Shown here: positions 1 to 11,374 of the stretch, piece after piece
Numbering within the stretch: position 1 is the first letter of the stretch
How the letters are laid out: each line of letters opens with the position of its first letter
Assembly (NCBI GenBank): GCA_001600455.1
Contig: BCKC01000011.1
Span: forward strand, 585,835 to 649,834
Source of the DNA: Endocalyx cinctus
Lineage: Eukaryota > Ascomycota > Sordariomycetes > Amphisphaeriales > Apiosporaceae
Direction of reading: 5' to 3'
Length of the DNA: 64,000 nucleotides
Translations under genes and position numbers: made by a program
The notes under the pieces: model-generated
Database searches by the model: none
Seen by the model: the letters and a program-made list of their open reading frames with translations, nothing else
What the model was told of the DNA's origin: nothing

Positions 1-814
1 TGATGAGGAGGATAAAGATGGGGTCGGGGAGGATGGAAAATTCAAAGCTCTCGATTGATCTTCTAAACGGGCTGCTGAACGGAGGGTTTTTTAGAGGTCA
101 TGGGTTTCAGCGACCTGGGTCAAAACACATATGCGAAAGGACTCGAGGAAACAAAAATGACATTTTTACTTGTTTTACGTTTACCAGGAGTTATGGCAAA
201 TATAGTCGCTCGCGTGTGAATGGGCATGCGTTTTTTTCACCCATCCTGATTATTGTTACTGCTCTCCCCAGTGAATATGACCACAACCTATTTTTAGAAG
301 TAAACCTGAGCGTTCTACTACCGTCGCTACTTACCTAGACTTGCTACGCTGACAGTTTGATGACTTCGTCTACTCGTTAAACTTACTTTTTTCTAGTATT
401 CAAATCCTCAAAATCAAACATCAATATTATACACAACTAGAGGCGACTCAAGAATTATCGGTCAATTACCCTACGACCCACTGTGAAATATGCTTCATTT
501 CCAGATGGAGTAAGAGGAAGTTGTCTCGTTTGGATGGTAGGAAATTTATCGATCCAACGTCACATACATCCTCTTTTCCCCGAATCGTCTGTAAGAAAGG
601 ATTTTGCCACCAACCCTCGTGATGATCGAATTCGGCATCGTGAGGGGGCTATCTCAATCTTATAATATTCGGGGTAAATGTACCCCGGATTTGGATACGC
701 GAACAGATCGATCTACCAACCAAGTAGAAAAAATGATATAAAGTACTATAATGGAATGTCGTTTAACTTCTTTTGTGACCGTGAATACTCAAATGTGACT
801 ACCTTTGAAACATA
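1..814. other. Left-edge intergenic DNA
   Basis: AT-rich sequence with only short, low-complexity open frames and no recognisable domain. It probably holds the promoter and 5' leader of the glycosidase-like gene that starts at 815. A small inverted repeat (CGGGG...CCCCG, about 670-685) is the only structure noticed. The first 340 bases are open on the plus strand but resemble nothing I know, so I do not call a gene. Confidence 0.5.
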
Positions 815-3800
815 ATGAATCCAGTATTCCATCTTTTCGTCGCTATATTAATAGGATTAGCGGAGGGTGCCATTGATAGGTATGTTGAAAACGAAAGAAC
901 CAGCGGATAGAGAACTACCGTGACTCACCTGGCGTCATGTAGGCACGGTATAGTATCAAAGTATAATGTCATCCGAACGGCCCTAATTGACAATGAGACA
1001 ACGCCGCTGCAGGTCGGCAACGGCAATTTCGCCTTCAATGTCGACAATACTGGCATGCAGGTGAACAGCTCCTAGTTTTGAACCCAGTCCTTAGAACATT
1101 TATTCACAGATGCGTCGAACACTAGACCTTCCTGCCGTTTAACACGCTTAGTAGCTGGGGCTGGCATAACGATACCCTACCAACCAATGGGTAAGTCGAG
1201 AAGCATACATACTTGCAATGAAGGCGACCTTATCAAAATCTCTACTTGGCCTCACCCTCTTACTCACTTTGCCATCCTTCTAGAGAAGAAATAAGTGACT
1301 ACGATGGCGTTCCCATGTTGACGCACGGCCGCAACGTCTCGTACGACCGCCCGGATCCCGAACTACCCGCGGTATCCCAGTGGCTCATCTCGAACCCGAA
1401 CCGGATCAACCTGGGCCGCATCGGGCTACAATACCGCGGCGCTACTCTGTCTGTCGCCGATATCACCAACCCTGTACAAGAACTCGACCTGTGGAACGGA
1501 AGGATCGTTTCGCGCTTCGACGTCGACGGCGAGCCCGTCGCGGTCCGGACGCAGGGCGACTTCGCCGGCGACGCCGTGACGTTCGAGATCGAGACGGCGC
1601 TGCGGGACCTGGCCGTCGAGTTCGATTTTCCCTACCCGCCCGTCCATGCTACGCAGTATAAATACGAGGTCTTCGCCGGCGTGTACGATTTTCCCTCGAA
1701 CCATACCACGACCCTCGTATCCGACGGGTCGGACTCCGGAGACGCGCGCATCTACCACGACCTGCGAGATAATAACACTAACTATTTCGTAAACCTGCGC
1801 TGGGAAAAGACCCCGAATTCGACGGCCCTGGCGCTGACGCGGAACGAGCCCCGGAACTCGACCGCCGTCGGCGCGCATCGGTATACGCTCAAACCGGTTC
1901 AGGAGAACGGAACAGCCGCGGCTCGGAAGTTTTCGTTTACGGCGCACTTCTCGCCTGTGGAGACGACGGCTGATTTACCTTCCACTATTCAACGGCGTAA
2001 CGATGAAGCCTGGAACGAATACTGGAGTAAGGGAGGGTTCGTTGATGTCGTGACGGGTTCGTCAAACCCGCGCGCGTCCGAGCTTCAGCGACGTATTGTC
2101 CTGTCGCTGTATCACGTGCGGGTGAACAGCGCGGCGAAGGGACAGTCGCCGCAGGAGAGCGGGTTGATGAATAACGGGTGGTACGGTAAGGATACGCCTT
2201 TCTACCATTTTCTTTCTTCTACCAAATCATTGAAGGTCGGCTTCGATTGTAGGTTGTACATAGATAAACTAAATATGCGTCGATAGGCAAATTTCACATG
2301 GAGATGGTCGTCTGGCATAACGCGCATTGGATCACTTGGGGTAGGGGGGAACATTTCGACGCTATCTTCCCGGAGCTATATGAGACGCTTCTACCTTCGT
2401 CGCTTGAGAGAGCGAGGAATATGGGCTGGGATGGTGCGAGGTAATTTTATGAATCGATAGTATAAAAAATACTGTCCTCTATCCTCCTTCGTAGGCGCAC
2501 ACTGACAGGCTGACCTGTGTGTCTAGATGGCCGAAGATGACGGAGACGATTACAGGGAGGAGTTCTCCTGGAGATATCAACGCTCTTCTCATGTGGCAAC
2601 AGGTGAGTGACTTGTCTTCCTTGCGTCGACATGAAGAAAGCTTCAAGACGTGATATCTTGTCTAAAATTTAACTCATTGGTTTAATAGCCCCATCCGATG
2701 TATCTGGCGGAACTGGCGTATCAGACATCACCCTCTCAGGAGACACTCGAGAAGTGGGATCGCGTATTGACGGCCACGGCTGATTACATGGCCTCGTATG
2801 CGTGGAAGAATGACTCCTCGGGATATTTCGATTTGGGACCACCGTTGAGTTTCTTGTCTAACCTAAAATTGATACCTAAAGGATAATAGGGCTAACAGAG
2901 AGAATAACCTGTGAAGAGCATACGGCGTAACCGAGAACACACCGCCGACCGAAAGTCTTAATCTTGCGTACGAGGTAGGTCCCACATACTTTTTTTTTTT
3001 TTTTTTGGCACAGCCAGCAATTCACCGCATGTGAAACAAAAATATTGACTTCTACGGTTAGACCGCTTATTGGTCCTACGGCCTCTCCATAGCAACCGCA
3101 TGGAAACGCCGCCAATCCCTCCCCGTGCCCCCACCCTGGACCGCCGTATCCTCCCAGCTCTCGCCCCTCCCACGCACCGACGACGGGCTGTACGCCGTCT
3201 ACGCGGGCCTCAACTCGAGCTGGTGGCTCGATCCGGACCTCGTCGACGACCCGCGCAGCCTGATCATGCTTCTCGGCATCCTGCCCCCTACCACTACTAA
3301 CACCGTCGACCCCGCCGTGGCGAAGAAGACGGCCGATAAGGTCGACGAGGTATGGACGGACGACGCGATCCGCGGGTGGGGGAGACCGGTCTCGGCGATA
3401 AGCGCGGCGCGCATAGGGGATAGGGAGCGGGCCGTGAGACATTTGACGGCTTACGAGTATTGGACTTTTGATGATGCCGGTATGAGGTTTTCCTTCCGAA
3501 GGATTTTGGTGATTTCATTTATGCTAATTGTTGCTGATATATTATCGTAGGATTTGCCGTGCGAGGAGGTGATGGTACGTAAAGTGAAAAGAAAAAAAAA
3601 ATGGTTGACTCGGTTTACTACTTTGCTAACGACTATTAGGCGGAACTCCTCCCCCGTTCATGCCTGGAAACGCAGCCTTTCTCTACGCTGGTGAGTTCTT
3701 GGCAACATGTCTAAATGTACGAACAAGCAGAAACTGATTTTAAATCTCTAACATTTTTTTAGTGGCTTATATGGCGGCCGGATGGCAAGGTTCGGAAGAG

Positions 3801-3869
3801 GATGCGCCTGGTTTCCCTAAAGACGGAAGCTGGGTAGTTAAGCATGAAGGTTTACAAAAAGCGCTCTAG
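815..3869 (+). CDS. Secreted six-hairpin glycosidase-like protein
   Basis: Twelve exons: 815-879, 943-1060, 1126-1190, 1284-2185, 2287-2440, 2527-2602, 2689-2843, 2917-2974, 3062-3479, 3551-3574, 3640-3690, 3763-3869. All phases agree and give 730 residues. The N-terminus has a hydrophobic signal peptide (MNPVFHLFVAILIGLAEG). The next segment (LQVGNGNFAFNVDNTGMQ, then an SSWGWHND motif) is typical of fungal proteins annotated as six-hairpin glycosidase-like, which are related to the alpha/alpha-toroid families GH65/GH95. The central part is beta-rich. The C-terminal half has the Trp- and Glu-rich helical-barrel style (GKFHMEMVVWHNAHW, GWDGARWPKMTE). Many Asn-X-Ser/Thr sites fit secretion. The substrate is unknown; an alpha-linked glycan is an inference. 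The start is fixed by the signal peptide. Exons 10 and 11 are very small (24 and 51 nt) but preserve frame. Confidence 0.82.
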
Positions 3870-4139
3870 GACAGGATATATATATAAGTAATGTGGTGTT
3901 TTTGTCCTGATTAAGCATCAGGGAAATTGACAAGTGGACATATACATGTCTTAGCTACGAAATGAATCTAATCTAAGTATCTAAATTCTAACCCAATCTA
4001 ACATGTATTATCTAACGTTGCGGTCTCTCTAAAAAGCAAACCCTTTCCCTACACCAAGATATATATATAAAAGAAAAAGAAGTATGTAATATCAACAAGA
4101 AGAATAAAAAAAGAAAAGAAAAATAAAGAGTTCAGTTAA

Positions 4140-5626
4140 TCAAGGGCTTTTTATCCACTCCGGGACGACCCTCTTCGCAAACCTCATAAACTTCCAAAAC
4201 CCGACGGCGAACTCCACATTACCGTACGGGTCCGTGACACGTTCGGGGAAAGCGATGCCAAGACCGAACAAACCGGGGACGTGTTTCGCGACCGCCTTTT
4301 CCTCCTCTACTTTTTCTTCAGCAACGATCGTCTTATCAAAAAACCGCCCCGTATCGTGATCGAATTCCACCCGCAGCGGCGTCTGCCTCCTCTGCCCCGA
4401 TACCGTGCTTAGCGTCGGCAACGGATGCGGCTTATACCCGACGGCCTGGACGACGTGGGTACAGCCCGGCAGCTCGGCGCGGTATATCTCGTCCTCCCGG
4501 CCGTCGCCGGTGAAATGCTTCTCGACGACCTCGCTGACCGGACTCCGCGCGAACGTGTCGGCCTCGAGGTGCGCGCGCGCCCACTGGGCCGCCTGCCCTT
4601 TGAGTCCGGTGTTATCGCGCAGTATCCAGCCGTCCATGTACTCGGCGTACCGGAGGTCGTTGCGGGTGAACCACTTGACGCGCAGGTTAGGACGGGAAGT
4701 CTGGGATAGGTTGACGAGGTTCATGAGCACGAGGATCGCCGAGTGCGAGGCGCCGATGACGGCGACGGTCGCCGGCGAAGCGGGGTCGAAGACTTGCGAT
4801 AGGGCCGAAGGTGCTAGGGCCGTGTCCAGTTCTACCATCTCGAGTTTGGCGGGAGAGAGTTCCTGGAGAATAGGTAATGGATGCGAGACCGGAGCGGAGC
4901 CCGTGCAGAGGACGAGGCGGGATGTGGTCATTGTGCTGCCGCCTTCCAAGGAGACGGTCCATAGTTTTGTTCTCTGTTCGAATAGTTAGCAACTCGTCAA
5001 ATGCATTAAAAATGAGGATGATCTCTAAGCTGAAAAATATCGACGAAAAGAAAAAAAAAAGTAAAACATACCTCATCCAAAACAGCACTCTCAACCTTCC
5101 CCACCTGCTGCCTTACGCCCTGCTTCCGCAGCCCCTTGGTAAGCATCAGCACGAGATCGGCGGCGCGACCGAGGACGCAGCCGGCATCCTGGGGCAGGTC
5201 CCGCAAAGCCGTCGCGGCGTTGGGTTCGGGGGTGCTCTCGACGACCTCCCGAAGCGGCGCGACCTCGTTCGCGAACTGCAGAAAAAGCTTCACCGTCGTG
5301 TTGCTGGGGACCTCGCGGTACCGCGCGTTGACGCGTCCGGCGTTGAACTCCGGGTCGACCCAGACGACCGGCCGGCACCCGTGCGCGAGCAGGTTGCCCA
5401 CCGCCGTGAGGCCGCCGGGACCGCCGCCTACGACGACCGCGTGCGCGTCCGCGGACGACGACGGGGATGAAGAAATGGTGGTGGCGTACGCGCACCCGCG
5501 GTACGAGATCTCGTGAGATCTCGTCGGTAAGGGTAAGGGTAAGGGGCTGCTGACGGTATTTGCCACGATGGAAGCCATGACGGGGTAAGTTCGACGAAGT
5601 GTGCGTATCCTCGTAGGCCGCAACAT
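4140..5626 (-). CDS. FAD/NAD(P)-binding oxidoreductase (monooxygenase-like)
   Basis: Two exons on the minus strand, 5626-5072 and 4973-4140, split by a 98-bp intron (donor GAG|GTATGT, acceptor ACAG|AGA) in phase 0; 462 residues. A GxGxxG dinucleotide-binding motif (VVVGGGPGG) sits near residue 65. A second Rossmann motif (VAVIGASHSA) in exon 2 is of the GxSxSA kind found in lysine/ornithine hydroxylase-like flavoproteins. A late segment (VVQAVGYKPHP) matches the ATG-like motif of the family. It probably uses FAD and NAD(P)H to oxidise a small molecule; the substrate is not predictable. The first 16 residues are Arg-rich. A second in-frame ATG at residue 17 has a good context (GTCATGG), so the first start could give a mitochondrial form. 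No cluster partners are adjacent. Confidence 0.8.
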
Positions 5627-6730
5627 AACTTTCGAGAGGGAAAGGTAAGTTTTTGGGGGAAAGGGGAGGGAGTGGAACTAATATATAAATATCGATGGGA
5701 TAACGGGATGCGGTGAGGTGAGGTGAGCTACCACGTAGACCATGCAGTCTGGAAAGATAAAAGTAGACTCGGATATCTTAGGTACTTGGTTTCACCGCCA
5801 CTTTTCTATACGATTTACATGAACTCGAACGTCTTTTGGTACTTCGGCAATTTAAAGTGCCCCCTGTCGATACTACTCCTTGTTACAAGTCACGACTATC
5901 TTTATTTTTGGGATTAGATGGAGGGGGGGACGTCGTCTCTCGTAGCTTTGTCGTACGTGGTGATCTTTGATCGGACAAGGCCGCTCGAGTCGGGCGGAGA
6001 CCGCAGGTTAAGACGAGATTTTTATTTTGAACAAATGAGACGAGAGCTATTAAGTCGGATACGGTACCGATCAAGAAAAAAAATACTAGTTCTATTTATT
6101 TTATTTTTGCCTCTTTTTATTACCGATTCTATAATTTATTAGGATTAAGTTTGTGTCGGTTGTTGTAAGAACCAAAACATGGCTTACTGAAAATCGATAG
6201 TAACGGAGATGTCGCAATGAAGGCTAAATTGGCGTTACCTTACTATACACGCAACCTGCGGCCCACCTATGAGATTTCTCCACGATAACCTCACATAATA
6301 AACTGGAGCATGCATATAAGTATGAAGTCTTGAATTTTCTCTTATTAAAGTAGGAGGGTAGTTGTTGATATGTCTATATACAAATATATATCTGTGTTAT
6401 ATAAGGGGTATAACTTCATTTTTCAACCTGTATCATACAATTAGGGAATTTTCATAGTTATCGACGTCGATGTCATATACCGGCACTTGAGCATTGCAGG
6501 TTATGCTCGATATAATTATAGGAACATGTTTTTTTTTTTTTTTTTTTTTTCATGGTTTATCGGGTTTCCTCCCTTGCGCGAGCGAGAAGTCTAATTTAAG
6601 TGGACTCGATCCAACTAACCCTAAGATCCCTCACCAATCATTGTCCTGTATAAAAACGGACTATTTCGTCGTCGCATACCGCAAACATCTGTCCATCATA
6701 TGAGAAAAAGTAATATGCCGCCCGCATATT
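5627..6730. other. Intergenic, promoter of the oxidoreductase
   Basis: No supported gene. It lies between the start of the oxidoreductase and the stop of the next minus-strand gene. It contains AT-rich stretches and a 22-base T run at 6529-6550. Open frames here are short and compositionally biased. Confidence 0.6.
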
Positions 6731-7351
6731 CTAGAACCGGCGTTGTCGCCGGTTGGGGACGCCGCGGCCGACGTTCAGCAGCTCGCTGAGGACCATCCAG
6801 AACCACAGGTTCTTGATATGCTCCCAGGCCCAGATCCTCGTCGACCTCGGGGTAGCCGGGAAGCCGATGATCCACAAACCGGCGAGGACGGCGACGACGA
6901 CGGCGCGACGGAGCATCTCGCTGGGGCCGAACTCGGCGAGGGCCAGCAGGAGGGCCTCGCACGCGGCGTAGGGCCAGTAATTGCTCGTCTGCCAGACGAA
7001 GCTCGTGTCGCCGCCGCCCTGGACGACGCGACCGTTTCGGATGGTCTGGCCAGACGTGCCGGGAATGGTGATGACGACGGCGCTGCTCAGCCCGGCGATC
7101 TGCCATTGGAAGTAGCAGGCGCAGAGGACGAGGATGCCGGCGACGAGCTGATCGGCGAAGAAGGACCCGTTGGCCGGGAAGATCCAGGACACGGGCGTGA
7201 AGGGGACCGAGGCGCTGTAGAGGAGGATCATGAGCGGGATGGAGGAGAACCTACGGGCGCCCATGTTGAATTGAGTGGGCGGTCCGCGGTAGGCCTCGTA
7301 GGCTTGGGCGGGGGGCCTAGGGCGTTGGGTAGTGTCGAAGTGAGTAGTCAT
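6731..7351 (-). CDS. Polytopic membrane protein of unknown function
   Basis: Single exon, 206 residues, GC-rich and codon-biased unlike its AT-rich flanks. About five hydrophobic segments are visible: near residues 40-60 (PLMILLYSASVPF), 68-95 (LVAGILVLCACYFQW...), 125-142 (YAACEALLLALAEFG), 146-165 (AVVVAVLAGLWIIGFPA) and 176-190 (NLWFWMVLSELL). The N-terminus is Pro-rich and polar, and the C-terminus ends in a basic tail (NRRQRRF). It looks like a small fungal integral membrane protein. I do not recognise the family. The start ATG is followed by a polar N-terminus and no competing Met. Confidence 0.72.
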   Translation of the reverse strand: MTTHFDTTQRPRPPAQAYEAYRGPPTQFNMGARRFSSIPLMILLYSASVPFTPVSWIFPANGSFFADQLVAGILVLCACYFQWQIAGLSSAVVITIPGTSGQTIRNGRVVQGGGDTSFVWQTSNYWPYAACEALLLALAEFGPSEMLRRAVVVAVLAGLWIIGFPATPRSTRIWAWEHIKNLWFWMVLSELLNVGRGVPNRRQRRF

Positions 7352-8464
7352 ATTGGTATGGTGAAGGGGTTTTTTTTTTTTTTTTTATCTTGACTGATTT
7401 ATTTACGGGTTCTTGAAAATAGGGTTATTTTGAAGAAGTATTATATAACTTTTTCCTCTCGGGGTTATTATATACGACTTTAAAGCTTTCAAGCGTTACC
7501 GTTCTTTTTTATTGTTTTAAAACAAAAACAAAGCAAATAAACATTTTGATTGTTTTTTAAAACAAAGCAAACGGACAGACTCGAAAAGCTGAGCTGGGTA
7601 CGTCCTTGTTAGTTTATATACTACCTACTTACCCAAGTACCTAAGGTAAGCTGCTAGGTATGTTACTAGGTTAAGGAGGAATATGTTGCATCGTGCAACA
7701 AAACCAACTCGTCGCTGCCTAGAGTTTAGACAGATTCTAGTGGATTCCAAAATCGGAATGATACCAAAAATATCCATATCGAATCTCCCGGGTAAGCGAA
7801 TGATTCAGCTGAAAAAAAAAAAAAAAAAAAACAGGCGATGCCCCTTTATTAATGATACCCTTTAAAGAAGTAAACCCCTGTCTTATACTAGGTTAATATA
7901 CTTTATTTCGAGAGGAAAGGAAGGTGATGATCAAGGCTTGGCTTATCGAATCAATACCATACAAGTAGGATTTCTTAGGATTTCTTAGGATTTATTCTTT
8001 CTCTTCATGTTCAACTTCGACAGACTAACAGGTACGAAAGACACAAGCGATATCATAGCTATCTTAAGTGTGTGTACTTAATTTAAGACTAGAATAGTAG
8101 ATTTTTAAGTCGGTCCTTTTGGCGATGAGTGTTTATATATGATTCAAGGCGCCGGATAGTATTCTAGGGTATTCCAGCTCCAAGCTCAACTTAGCGTCGG
8201 AGCCAACTGAGCATGAACCCTTCTTTCTGAGCAACTTTCGTTTTCAAGTCTTTCATAAAATTTATATATACATTAAATATACTATACGTCGATAATAACA
8301 AGAATAAAGCTACAAAAAAACTCATCGCTTAAGCGTTAAGATACGGGATCCTTTTAAGAACGAATCCGTTATGTACATGACAATTACTCAGCCTCTGCTC
8401 AATTTAACTCGGTCTTGATAAACATATGAAAAAAAAAAAAAAAAAGGTATGAATGGTGAGTCGA
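7352..8464. other. Intergenic AT-rich DNA with homopolymers
   Basis: Contains a T run just upstream of the membrane-protein gene (about 7371-7386), an A run near 7813-7831, another A run near 8429-8445, and the short direct repeat listed separately. No gene is supported. Confidence 0.6.
7966..7995 (+). repeat. Threefold tandem 10-mer
   Basis: TAGGATTTCT occurs three times in a row, the last copy with one change (TAGGATTTAT). It is probably a small slippage repeat in intergenic DNA. Confidence 0.85.
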
Positions 8465-8612
8465 CTAGTATTCGACATTAGCCCAGGTTCCGTAAGTACC
8501 ATTAGCACAACAGGTCGGGGGATTCGGGGCTGCAACCACTCTCGTTACAATCACAAGTGCCCGTCGTAGGTGCTTCCGAGCCGACCACGCCGGGAACCTT
8601 ATCTGCAAGAGC
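8465..8612 (-). pseudogene. Relic of a cysteine-rich chitinase-like segment, frameshifted
   Basis: On the minus strand one frame reads a Cys-rich stretch (GTCDCNESGCSPESPD). A second frame, one base off and starting at about 8515, continues with CCANGTYG. Together they resemble the Cys-rich segment that some fungal GH18 chitinases of the killer-toxin-subunit type carry near the catalytic domain. The first frame has a stop just upstream (8613-8615) and another just after the break. No start codon, catalytic domain or splice sites were found that could join the frames. GC content is higher than in the flanks, as for a decaying exon. The call rests on motif resemblance only. Confidence 0.45.
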
Positions 8613-8947
8613 CTAGGCAATAACGAGTTTCGCGATGGCCTGGGTCGCTCCTGGCTTAGGATGAGAGGGTCTCGACGTCCACGATCCGTCGCTGTCACTC
8701 GCCTCCTCTACGCCTGGTTAAATGAAGATCTATATAATATTAGGTAGAACGTTGGTAAGCCTGATTGTGGCGGTTGTATGACACTGCGCTGTTGGTTGAT
8801 AAACCCTAAAATATCCCGCGGCCCTTCGAAAGTTGTTTGTGTCCATCTTTCCAATCTCATTTATCCCAATTCTTGATTTTTTTTTTCTCTCTCTAAACAT
8901 TCCACACTCATTGACTTCGGAGCTTTTTTTTTTCATTCAAATGAGCG
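8613..8947. other. Intergenic, promoter of Hsp70-like gene
   Basis: No gene is supported. A pyrimidine-rich leader with T runs (about 8876-8895 and 8925-8934) precedes the start at 8948. Part of it may be an extension of the chitinase-like relic, but I could not read it. Confidence 0.5.
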
Positions 8948-10161
8948 ATGAGGTTTCCAAAAACTGCCTGTTTCTTTGGGGCTGTACTTCTGTTTGCCCT
9001 AACCTCGTCAGTGTTATTAGTATTCTTCCCCAAAAATAGGCACCAAACCTCGAGCACTCATGACTTTGGCATCGGCTTCAGCTTGAGCCCGTCTTATGGG
9101 TACGTATGTCCGATTTACTACGTCTCACTATATAAGACCTAACAGCATTATAGGACTGTTGCGGTTTCCTATCCCAATGGCTCTATCCAATCAATCGCCA
9201 GGATCGACGGCGATGGAGCCTACAAGGAAATGATGCGTCGATTATCACTGACTTCGTCGCGTCACTTGCAGTATGTGTAACCTTTAACTCTCCTCCCTTA
9301 AAACCCTCCCTGTAACCCTGCCTTTAACTTCTCCTTACAAATTACCCTAACTATCAAGTAAGTGAACCTCACAACGACGTCGGAGAATCCATATCCGACA
9401 TCCCCCGCCAGATACTCAGAAACTTGCGAAAGAAACTTTTTCTTCCCGCCTCCGGCGACGTGGGCACGATCAGTAATATGATCCGCGCCCTGAGAGACCG
9501 AGCCTCGGACTTCGTCGGCGAGCCCGTCTCGGCCGCCGTTATCTCGGTCCCCGATCTCGTCGCTCTGTACGGCGAAGATCTCCACGACGCCTTCGAGTAT
9601 TTGTCGTTACACTACCTGGATTTTTTGCCCAGCTGGTACTACTACCCCATGTTCTCGACCCTTGCGGCTTGGGTAGGTAACGGCTGGGGCCTCTGCGAGA
9701 ATTACACGGACCCCGAGGCGTGCCAGCGGGAAACTTCGCGCATGTTTCTTCATTTTACCTTAACGGTCGAGTATACTCGTACCGGTTTAGCCACGAGGCA
9801 AGCGGAGGCCATCAGCGCCCGGAGGTTCCAGCAAGGAATGAAAATGGATAATCTCAGCCTAGAATACGACGAGAGGCGCCAAGACCCGTCTTACTGGGAC
9901 GCCGTGCGAGAGATGATCCGGTATCCCGTCGTGGAAAGTCGCGTCCCGAGAAATTTTACGCAAGTCTTGGTACTGGGAGACGCGGCCGAGATACCGAGGT
10001 TCAAGGAGATCTTGACCGAAGTCGTAGCCGACGTTATCGACGGGCGGCCCGAGATTCTCGACCGCGAGCCGGAGTGGAGCGCGGCTAAGGGAACGGCGGA
10101 AATGGCGAAAAGGGCCATTTTTATGGAGAAGCACCCGGTAGAGTTGGTATCGGATCTGTAA
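8948..10161 (+). CDS. Membrane-anchored degenerate Hsp70/actin-fold protein
   Basis: Three exons, 8948-9099, 9154-9270 and 9363-10161; 355 residues. The last intron uses TAAG|T as acceptor, which is the only frame-keeping choice. The N-terminus has a hydrophobic anchor (residues about 8-27, FFGAVLLFALTSSVLLVFF). The rest follows the layout of an Hsp70 nucleotide-binding domain: a first strand pair (DFGIGFSLSPSYGTVAV), an AVISVPDLVALYGEDLHDA segment matching the AVItVPayF region, and a late VLVLGDAAEIPRFKEIL matching the LvGGstriP region. The usual phosphate-1 signature (DLGTT) and phosphate-2 signature (DLGGGT) are not present. I infer a pseudo-ATPase or a very divergent member. The start at 8948 is preferred because the ATG at 8941 is out of frame. 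Confidence 0.7.
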
Positions 10162-11188
10162 ACTCGCGCTCATACGATAGTTATTGGGTCGGGGACGGGA
10201 AATTCGGAGCTTAGATTAGGTGAATTTCGCATAAACGTAAGGGGATAAGATAGGTTATGCCGGCATGATGCAACTGATTAGTAGATACCTTATCGGACTT
10301 CACCATCCTTCACATTTCGCATCCCGAATACAATTACAGACGAGAGCAATGACACGCGGGTATGAGATAGCCGAGAACAGTCTACGGAAGCACCGTCTAT
10401 ATATCATACAGGGGCTGAAGCTGTAGCGAGACTCATTAAACTTTAAATTATTCGAATCATAGGGATGTTACGAAATTTGAAGTTGGCCCATTCAACAAGC
10501 CCCCGGAATGCACGGATCTAGGGTAGGTCAGCATGATGATTTAGAAAGGTACCCTTATGTATGTAACTAGTGGTCTGGATCACGTATCTATGATATTATA
10601 GATCCAGTAGAATATCGTCAGTCTTGGCATACCAGCATGCCATACGAACAGGAATATATAAGGATGGAATTTCTTGTGTATCTAGTCAGTCTCTACCTTA
10701 AATCTTTACCTTCCAACTTAAGTATTATCTTCACAGGCAATATAGAGTATCCTGAAATCTCTTTTACAAAACATCGTGAACCTTACTTGACATGACTTCT
10801 TGATCTATTGTTACCTTCAACCTAAGACCTACCACAAACCGATCGATCAGACAGGGTCAGTTAGACCTCATGCTGCCAAAGAGCTCAGGTCTAAAAGAGG
10901 AAAGGCAAGTTGGTGAGGTTTGTTTTTTGAGACAGACTCTAATGCTATTCTAGGCTTCTAGCAATGAGTTTAACTAATTGACATGGACCTATGTACATAG
11001 TAGACGGACTTCTTTTTTGCCACCTATACCCCTATATATACCTCTTAAAGCTTCTCTTGACACTCTTAGAAAAATAATCTTTCATTTTCTCACTTTCTCG
11101 TCAGTCAATCCAATCATATCATAATTCACTTTCCCCAGTATTCTTTCCATTACATAATTTCTCTTTTTTTTTTTTTCTTTGATTATAG

Positions 11189-11374
11189 GAGAGCTGAAGC
11201 TGACGAGGCTTCTTTGTGATATTTATTTCATACTTTATTTCATTCTTTTCTATTACTGTTCTTTTCTATCTATCACAGCCGATGATGAAATCTACGAGAG
11301 CTGAGGCTTCTTTATATTATTTATTTCATACACATACTTCGTCCTTTTCTATTACAGCCGATGATGAAATCTAC
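11189..11374 (+). repeat. Imperfect tandem duplication
   Basis: Two units in direct orientation, 11189-11295 and 11296-11374. Both start GAGAGCTGA and contain GAGGCTTCTTT, a TATTTATTTCATAC tract and TCTATTAC, and end AGCCGATGATGAAATCTAC. The first unit is about 28 bases longer inside. It lies in non-coding DNA. Confidence 0.8.

Noticed and set aside
1..338. 111-residue open frame at the window edge
   Set aside because: No domain, mixed composition; cannot be told from chance.
5519..5550. GGGTAA repeats resembling an internal telomere tract
   Set aside because: The unit is not TTAGGG, and the stretch is coding (a Leu-Pro repeat in the oxidoreductase N-terminus).
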